Assembly: GCF_964355755.1 (NCBI RefSeq)
Contig: NC_092670.1
Coordinates: 11,283,201 to 11,347,200 of the forward strand
Source of the DNA: Antedon mediterranea
Lineage: Eukaryota > Echinodermata > Crinoidea > Comatulida > Antedonidae
Direction: 5' to 3'
DNA: 64,000 bases
The notes beneath the pieces are model-generated. The model had not been told where the DNA came from. It did no database searches and saw nothing but the letters and a program-made list of their open reading frames with translations. Of the stretch, positions 56,585 to 64,000 are shown in pieces; positions within the stretch are counted from its first letter, which is position 1; each line of letters opens with the position of its first letter. Made by a program: the position numbers and the translations under genes.

Positions 56585-57964
56585 ATGATTTTGTTTATAG
56601 ATATTTCGCAAAAACAATTAGTACACATACTGATGTTGTTTTTATATCATTACTCAACCAATTATTCGTCGGTCAGTGCTGTGTCCTGTTCAAGTAAGGA
56701 CTCGCACACCAACTCTATAACGTGTACCGCTAGTGGAATCAACATAGAATGCAGACAGTGCGCACACACGGATGGCCAGCACCATACAGTAGATTGTATA
56801 AATCGACAATTTTCTGAAATTCCACGATGTAACACAGAAGGTGTAGAAAATTTAAATCTAAGAAAAAATAGGATCGAGCAATTAAATGATGATTTCGAGG
56901 AATATGTTAATTTGGAAACACTTTACCTTGAAGAAAACGAGTTGACTGAAATCAAACCGGCGGCGTTCCATAAACTGACTGTTCTGAACGATTTGAGGTT
57001 AAATAAAAACGTCATAGAAATTCTGCACGAAGAAGCGTTCGAAGGTTTAAACGAATTAGAAATCATGTATCTATCGTCCAATAAGTTAAAATCCATTCCG
57101 GCTTCAACGTTCCACAATCTTCCAAAGTTAAAAAAACTGTTTATTGGTAACAACCTGTTGTCGTCTTTACCAAACGATGTATTTCACGGTTCAATGATTA
57201 CTCACCTGGATTTATCACATAATTTCCTTACAGGTGTTCATAGTGAAATGTTTAAAGACCTTTCAGATTTGGAAAGTCTTGTTTTAAGAAACAATAACTT
57301 GACAGAATTTCCTGAAATCGCGCTTGAGTTCATGCCTAAAATGACTAGGTTTAATTTAGCGGAAAATCAATTTGATTGTAACTGCCAAAGTGATGTTATA
57401 AACTTGTCAAGAAAGATGAAACAGCATTCTAGATGGACTCCACCAACTTGTCTAAATGGAATGAACTTTTTAGAATTGGAGCAAGACTGCCCAAGAGAAA
57501 ACGCACGTACAAAACAGTACACAACATCCCACGTAACAGACGCTATAAACGCAAAAAGTAGGCCTATTGATAGAGCAAATGAAATGGCTAATTATGAACT
57601 TTATATCGTTATTCTCCTTTGTTTTATTGTATTATTTTGCGCCGTGTGGGCTACGCATTTATTAGTTAAGCGTTACAACCGGGGCAATATTAATTCATCC
57701 ACACAGAACACCAGTAGGCCTAACGCACAAAACCATGACATAGACACCATCTCTTCACGGGTGTCATCGCCCGACAGTCAACAGAACAGTGCAGATGCCA
57801 GGCCCGTTGATGCCAATCAAAATAATATAGTTTTGTCTTGTCAGGTGAGTGATGGAGTTGGCATGGCAAGTGTAACTGTACAAAGAAACTTCAACATATC
57901 ATTGACAGACATTGAAGAGGGTAGGTCAAGACTTTCCCCGCATAATATCAAGACGTATGTGTAA
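56585..57964 (+). CDS. Intronless leucine-rich-repeat single-pass membrane protein, 459 aa
   Basis: Probable cell-surface adhesion or signalling receptor. Order: hydrophobic N-terminus (about 10-35, signal peptide or anchor, with HILMLFLYHY), Cys-rich LRRNT (Cys 47, 56, 59, 71, 82), about seven 24-residue LRRs (86-262; for example LETLYLEENELTEI, LEIMYLSSNKLKSI, MTHLDLSHNFLTG with I for M), an LRRCT cap with CNC at 265-267 and Cys 289 and 302, a stalk, one membrane helix (about 339-361), then a cytoplasmic tail of about 97 residues rich in Ser/Asn. The last residues KTYV fit a class I PDZ ligand (T at -2, V at 0). No TIR, Ig or kinase domain. Plan resembles AMIGO/LRRTM-like or orphan LRR receptors; no specific orthologue is claimed. 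The first ATG is used; there is another Met at 17. Confidence 0.85.
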   Translation: MILFIDISQKQLVHILMLFLYHYSTNYSSVSAVSCSSKDSHTNSITCTASGINIECRQCAHTDGQHHTVDCINRQFSEIPRCNTEGVENLNLRKNRIEQLNDDFEEYVNLETLYLEENELTEIKPAAFHKLTVLNDLRLNKNVIEILHEEAFEGLNELEIMYLSSNKLKSIPASTFHNLPKLKKLFIGNNLLSSLPNDVFHGSMITHLDLSHNFLTGVHSEMFKDLSDLESLVLRNNNLTEFPEIALEFMPKMTRFNLAENQFDCNCQSDVINLSRKMKQHSRWTPPTCLNGMNFLELEQDCPRENARTKQYTTSHVTDAINAKSRPIDRANEMANYELYIVILLCFIVLFCAVWATHLLVKRYNRGNINSSTQNTSRPNAQNHDIDTISSRVSSPDSQQNSADARPVDANQNNIVLSCQVSDGVGMASVTVQRNFNISLTDIEEGRSRLSPHNIKTYV

Positions 57965-59454
57965 ATAAACAGCCGTACCTACTGTATGACGACGGTACCA
58001 TGTCTAGTGACGAACATCGTATATACCCCATATGGAATGAAGGTTGCTGACAAAGACGCATGTTGTTTATATCATCGCTAGGCTTAATACCGGGTAGATT
58101 ACATTGACTGAGCTGCTCAGTAAAGACTTGTTCAAACATTTCGTATCATTATTAACACGGATTGAAAAACCTGCGCATGAGCTTAGACCTAGACTGTAAA
58201 AAATGTAATGGAGTCGAAACGAAAACGTACAATTTAAATGTTGGAGTAGGCCTATAGAAAAAAAGTTTTTAACTGTTAGACGAACACCTAATACCTCGAC
58301 AGTACGCCGCTGTATCGACAACATTCCATCCAGAATAAAGACCAGTGCAATTACTTCAGAGATTTGATGTGAATTTGATTTAATTTATAAGAGAAGACAG
58401 AAATACGCCATAAATAGTAGATTGAGACGCAATATATCGAACCATTAAATACTTACCTTGCTGTTGTATTATAATTAAGACACTTGTATATAACTTATTA
58501 AACAATCATTTTTTATTTTACCATTTAAAATAATACTATATCTTAATAAAAAAAATAATTATAACTAATATTTATAACATTCCGATTTATTTTAAATAGA
58601 TTATTATGGTAAAAGTTGAATAGTTTTGTGCGTTAGTTTTTAAACTTTAGTACCCTAATGTTTTCATAACTTATGTATTCGCATAGTTCCAATAATCTGT
58701 GATTCAAGAGGCTACTGGTTATAGCCTACCATGAAGACTAACCAAGGCAATTTAACAACAGGACACTGAAGATAATAACTCGTAACAGTTCATTGATATT
58801 AATGTCTGGTTGCGACAAATACTAACAGTACTGCACTATGTTCTCCGGGGCGCGCGGTGTCTGTTTTGTGAGAACTGATCATGTCGCAGCCGCAGATAAA
58901 CCCTTTGATCTCCGGAGCTCAGCATGCTGTTGTTAGTTTGCTTTGGGCCAACATAGGAATGAATATGACTGTGTAATGTTCACTAATTAAACTCAAACTT
59001 TTTAAGAATCTGTCAAAACACGAACACAGTTTAGTTGACAGAATCGACAGAACAAGGACATGTTTGCATATTATAATATGTCCTCCTTGTTTGAACGATT
59101 TCCTAGAAGTAGGCTATTCCATTATATAAGTTCAGGTTTCTATAAAATTATACATGGATTGTATGTAGACATCATTAAAACTAAACTAAAAGCCTGCATG
59201 GCTAAAAATAGAATAAATGCACTAATACTGTTTTTTTAAAAACAAGATAGCGTGCTGCAACACTGTTTATCCAAATGTCACCATGTCTAAACCATGAACC
59301 TAATTACGTCCATGTCTAAACTCGGGACGCCCCTTGGAAAAATGGTTTTGGGAGTTTTCAGAAAGTTTTCTTCTCTTCAGGCCAGTAGTGGAAGAGTTGA
59401 TTTTGCAACGCTTTGGGCAAAATTGTCTGTAGTGTACAATAACAAACTATATGT

Positions 59455-59556
59455 GAAAAAAAATGTGCCCATGGACATGATGATGTCATATCACTACCAT
59501 ATTTGGGTAAATCACACTTTTTTTTGTCAAACTAGTTTGATAGTGTAGACAGAGCT
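59455..59556. mobile_element. Family-E MITE, left-truncated
   Basis: Ends AGTTTGATAGTGTAGACAGAGCT; the interior has GACATGATGATGTCATATCA and CTACCATATTTGGG, as at 60286-60412. Confidence 0.65.
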
Positions 59557-59928
59557 AAACAATGTCACACATGCAGTTCAGTGCATCTCCACGTACGAAT
59601 GCTCATATAAATGAAACGCCATTGTTCATCTTCAAATTGTATATTCTATATAGATGTTTGTTAGCATTTAAAAAAGGTGTTATGTACAGTTTTTATATCG
59701 ATAGTCAACTGAGAGATGTGAAGTATACCTAATTACTTTTGTCAAATAAATATTTATATTTCTTAAAAACTCAGTTGTGTTTCTATTACAAATTAAATTA
59801 TTTTATGACTTAATTGTAGTGATAAAATAAATTCTTTATTATATAAAATATTTGAGACCGGCTTTTTGTTTCACGCGATAGGACAATAAACAAAGCTCGA
59901 CCACGAAAACCAACCTGTGAGAGTATAC

Positions 59929-60115
59929 AGGCCAATTTGCAGCGGTAACGGTAAGCGGTAAACCGCGTAGCTTTCCACACCCACATATAATTTGTATCTA
60001 TCTTGAACGGAAACCGCCAGAGTTCGATTCGCGTTGTGTGTAAATGGTCATAAGTAAAAACAGAGATTATATTTGTACTACTGTACCGTTACCGCTTGTC
60101 TGTGTAAATTGGCCT
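59929..60115. mobile_element. MITE with AGGCCAATTTGCA ends (family F)
   Basis: Starts AGGCCAATTTGCAGCGGTAA and ends ACAGACAAGCGG-type inverse, TGTGTAAATTGGCCT. Subterminal GGTAACGGTAAGCGG is also inverted at the right (CCGTTACCGCTTG). Target duplication unclear. Confidence 0.65.
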
Positions 60116-60285
60116 AAATAAGCCGTCTGATTGTTCTGCTACGCGCCAACTACCTATATTTGCCGTAGCCTTGCTTTTCGATTTGAAGATCGGAATGCGG
60201 GTTTCAAATCAAGTTGATTAAAATAACAATTTACTTTAGGATAGTATAGGTGCCATTTACAAAACGAATAATTTTATTATTTTAA

Positions 60286-60412
60286 AGCTCTGTCTACACT
60301 ATCTAATCAAGCTTTAAAAAAAATGTAATGTGCCCATATTTGGACATGTTGATGTCATATCACTACCATATTTGGGCATATCACTACCATATTTGGGAAC
60401 ATCACACTTTCT
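60286..60412. mobile_element. Family-E MITE, right end eroded
   Basis: Starts AGCTCTGTCTACACTATCTA after TAA (60283-60285); the motif CATATCACTACCATATTTGG is duplicated internally. Confidence 0.65.
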
Positions 60413-61821
60413 TTATTTTATTATAGTGATCAGGTGAAATGAAAACCATAAAAGGAAATGAATAAGTTTTTGTTTATATTTCATATTTAGCTTTAGTCGG
60501 ATATCCTGTATAGGCCTCATACATTTAATGTGGCGATATTAAACAACCTATGATGTAACAAAACTTATAACAAAACACATTATTATTGTTTTATCTGGAA
60601 ATGCATTGATTGAGCAGTTCAAATTAATTCCAGTTAATTGACAAAATGATATCTGTGATGCCGATTCTCGTAATTTAGAAATAGTATGTAGGAATGCATG
60701 GAGATATTAATACGTTTACAAGATATAGTCCAGTGGCATTGCATGGTACCATTGGATCAAGCCACCATTGTTCTGAAAGAAAACACACTTTACAGATTAC
60801 TTTCGTCTCGACTTTGTCCATTCAATGAATGTGTTTAATTATTTTATAAAACAGCTAATTTACATACAGGTGATTTATGTGTTGTGTATATGCCCAAAGT
60901 TTCAGTGTGACGGCAGAGTATGAAGCTAGTATAAGGGTTACAGTGTATTACCACATTTGATGGTACAACGGCGACAAAGTGATTACCTCGAGATACCTTA
61001 TAGGTACAAAAATAGATTTCTTATCTTTTGTTTTTCGTTTATTTTCTTAATAGATTAATAATATCATTCATTCGAAATTCATATTTATAAATTACATATT
61101 TCAAAGGTCAACATATTTCTATTATGGTCCTTAATGAGATACTTATTCCTAATCTTGTATAATTTGTATTCTTACTTAGTCTAAGTGCAGTCAAGCTATC
61201 GAGTACTATTTCGAGCATGGAGTACTTTTCTAAAACGTAAAAATGTCCTCCATAACATTACCAACGACAACCCTGTTTGCTCAGGGATACAGCACATAAC
61301 AAAAACGTAAAAAAGGAGAAAATTCATCATATTACAAACAAAACAAATTTTACAGATTTCCTTAGGCCAACACAGCATGGCATTTGGAAGAAACTATATT
61401 TTTCTCAATTTCATTAAAAATATAGGCTACACATGTAGTAGGCCTACTACAGATTTTTTCCATGGCTTTATCTTTTTCTATAATATACTGGAAATTGTGT
61501 ATTAAACATTCGGTAGCCTGGCGATATCATTTCCATTCATACTACTGTATTAGTATTAAATATCATTTTGTGTTTATGCTTAACTAAGGAGAAAGTACGT
61601 AAATCTGCATGATCTTAACAACTTTCTATTTACAGTTTATTTTAATCATCAAGAGGTATAAAATGTATAACACTCTAAAAATAGTAACATTTATGCAACA
61701 TAACTATGCTTTGTTTTGTTATGCCAATCTCCAATTTACGAATCATAATTATGTATATTCAGTCTCCTTTACGGACAAGTATCTCCTTCTAAAACAGTCC
61801 GTATGATAACATAGTATGTAT

Positions 61822-63794
61822 CTATAGATCTGCATCTCCGAGATAGGTGCCGTAACTGTGCGTCCTATCCTGCGGCGAAGAGCTGGACTTCTCTCTTCCA
61901 TCTTCACTGCCCTTCAGCCATGTTAGAAAGCTACATAGTAAAAAGCAAACGTTTTGACAACGTTACAAAAAAAAACCCCAAAAGCACAGCGATGAATTCG
62001 ACGATGATGTAATGCTGCAGAATTTGAAAAAGCGCTGGGAGAGGCACCCTCTATCAAAATTATAATACCGTATTTATTCAAATAAACGTCCAGGGTGCTG
62101 TTATAAGTCTAGATGTTGGATGTAAATTGTTATAACTGTAAAGTGCGGCTTATTAAAAAATGCGAGTCACTGAAAGACGCAATTTTCTTTTTTACACAAA
62201 AATAAGGACACTAACAGTGGTTTTAAAAACAAGCAAACAAGTTATGATGACTAATGATAAAAATATGACAAAATAGCGACATTTTAGTTGCTGTTTTGTA
62301 AAAATCCGTACAAAGCCACAAAAGCGTGTATATTTATTTAAAGAAACGTGCCAGACTTAAGCGAATTCTAATCCTAAAAAATAAAAGAAAACTACAATGG
62401 AAAAGAAGTAATAAAAACACGTATCCGGTAACAAAGTTGAAATGATTGGCAACCTTCACAATGCATGAAACCAAGCACTATTTATATAATACATTGCACT
62501 AGTAGTAACAAGTATCAGTTCGAAGCAGGCATGCAATAATACGTGTAGGCGTCAAGCTGGTAGATTCAAAAGGGTTTTTTTTAGAAAGTCGACGTCACCC
62601 TTTTAGTACCCTTCCTATTTTCCCCAATAAATATCTATTATTTTATTGTAGTTTACTTCAAGAATGTTACGGTTTACTTTACTTTTAATATAAATTTGTT
62701 ATCATACCACAAATCTTTAAATGTGCATCCGCCATTGTGATTGGAAAAAAAGGACCAATTAACTATTTTAACTTTTTCGCCTGCCCGCCGCCACTTGCAC
62801 CTACTCAGTCGGCTGGTAGCGATGTAGTAAGTCACCTAAAAATAGGTTTCGTATAAAATTCTTTTAATAACAGTTTTTAGGGGAAGCGGGTGATGTAGTG
62901 GTGGATTTAGGACGACCGTCCCGATTGTATCCTTATATGCCTTTCAGAGTTTATTTTCAAAACATATAGTTCTATATTATTATGTACTTTATAATTGCAC
63001 ACAGTTGATATCCAGTTGAAGAAACTTTGAGAAACAAAACCATTGTATATTAAAAGTACGCTAGATGACTGAATTGATTATATTTATTGGATTTTTAGGG
63101 TAGTTCAGTTTGTATAACGTACACGTGTACAAAAGCCGGTCTTATACACAGAGAACACTAGTATATATTCGCACATATTTAACAATAACAACAATGGCAT
63201 GCAAACAATTATTGGCTTAGAGGCATTTCATTCCATTAGAATAGATAACAATATTCAAAGAGAAAAAAACCTTAGAAGAGGTAGGCCTACGCATACAGTC
63301 AGTATCCACATTTTAAATAGGCCTACAGTAGTTGCGGTGAAAATGGTATGATATTCAGAAAATTGCTTAATTTCAAAGCCGTAATTTAAAAGTTTACACG
63401 ATGCTATAGTTTGGAGTGGAATGGAATAAATCAGAGATGGTCTTGTATGTTTTCAGATAATATTAAACATTTCTAATCCATCCCACTCTTCTTAACTATC
63501 GTCACTTTTAATTCGAGGAAATAATGATATTGTGCACATTGTTGAAAAAACATGCACGATGAAAGGAAGATGAAGATAATATTGTGAATTTGCCAGACTA
63601 GACAGTAAAAATGATTTGAAAACTGCAAATGCAGCACATAGCACATGTGATGACGACACTGATTTAAAATCTGCACATGCAAGTAGTAATAGGAAAATGA
63701 TGATGATGACGACACTCAATCAAGGAAATGAAACATCTCCCATCAAACTTACAGATTGGAGTCTTGCTCTGCTTCCTGTGCTATGACCTGTGAC
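61822..63794 (-). CDS. Unrecognised protein, last two coding exons (partial, enters from right edge)
   Basis: Exon 63794-63753 follows CCTTAG and ends before GTAAGTTTG; exon 61930-61822 follows TTTTACTATGTAG and ends at the TAG stop. In the frame that is open in both, the split codon CT|C closes exactly, giving about 49 residues: SQVIAQEAEQDSNL, then FLTWLKGSEDGREKSSSS, PQDRTHSYGTYLGDADL and stop. The composition (acidic, Ser-rich, no membrane segment) suits a cytoplasmic C-terminal tail. I cannot identify the family. Support is two good acceptors, one strong donor and matching phase; the frame upstream of 63794 is outside the window. Confidence 0.5.
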
Positions 63795-64000
63795 CTAAGG
63801 AAAGAAGAATACGTATTATACTACATATTTCACTTTAATACGCGCGCGTGCAAACAGATGTACTACAAATCATCAGAAACTCAACGCGCGCGTCGGTTTT
63901 TGTTCTCTTTCTGATGGAGCCTCCAATCAGAATATTTTAGGATATTAAGATTTTCATAGAGCTATAAAATTATAGGTCCCTGGTACTTTCTTTTATCCAA

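Larger units (their letters stand above)
57965..61821. other. Intergenic DNA after the LRR receptor
   Basis: Contains the LRR gene 3' end, three MITEs listed separately, and a 32-codon frame from 58881 (begins MSQPQINPLISGAQHAVVSL) that reads well but has no partner exon. No other gene or RNA seen. Confidence 0.4.

Noticed and set aside
58881-58976. 32-codon frame beginning MSQPQINPLISGAQHA, possible first exon
   Set aside because: Reads like protein, and a GTGTAATG donor could follow, but no downstream exon with matching phase was found; too little to call.

Overview
This window is AT-rich animal nuclear DNA. The genes have short exons, GT-AG introns and matching splice phases, and the space between them is packed with miniature transposons, SINE/LINE debris and satellites. 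Clusters of the palindromic word TAGGCCTA/CTAGGC recur, which, with the gene content, suggests a marine deuterostome invertebrate, most likely an echinoderm. That assignment is an impression, not something the sequence proves.

Layout, left to right. (1) 895-3093, minus: the first three coding exons of a gene I do not recognise, running off the left edge. (2) 4854-12352 and 20513-25654, plus: two complete, head-to-tail copies of an eight-exon glutamine-hydrolysing asparagine synthetase gene (566 and 562 aa). All splice phases close in both copies. The copies share a nearly identical 38-bp segment just before the ATG and differ at synthetase-site residues. Their introns hold foldback elements, a cluster of four tRNA-Val-like sequences, microsatellites and a large CCACTA-type satellite. 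(3) 15082-16857, minus: between the two copies, a 591-codon fragment of a multicopy, transposon-associated protein whose acidic residues are laid out like a FEN1/XPG-type nuclease. (4) About 25.7-35.5 kb: no genes. This region holds a 4.7-kb inverted-repeat (foldback-like) element interrupted by LINE remains, then a cluster of palindromes built on TTGCGCAA, then direct duplications. (5) 36032-39072, plus: a TARBP2/PRKRA-type protein with three dsRNA-binding domains (316 aa). (6) 43529-52247, minus and convergent: an SH3BP5-like (Rab11 GEF family) gene whose expected third exon is absent; a 0.93-kb 20-bp minisatellite lies in that intron. (7) 56585-57964, plus: an intronless leucine-rich-repeat single-pass receptor with a possible C-terminal PDZ ligand. 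(8) 61822-63794, minus: the last two exons of an unrecognised gene entering from the right edge.

The genes do not form one pathway: amino-acid synthesis, small-RNA processing, Rab11 trafficking and cell-surface adhesion/signalling. The strongest signals beyond ordinary annotation are the diverged asparagine synthetase pair, the nuclease-like layout of the transposon protein, the missing SH3BP5 exon beside a minisatellite, and the C/EBP-like palindrome cluster. I found no convincing new multi-gene system.
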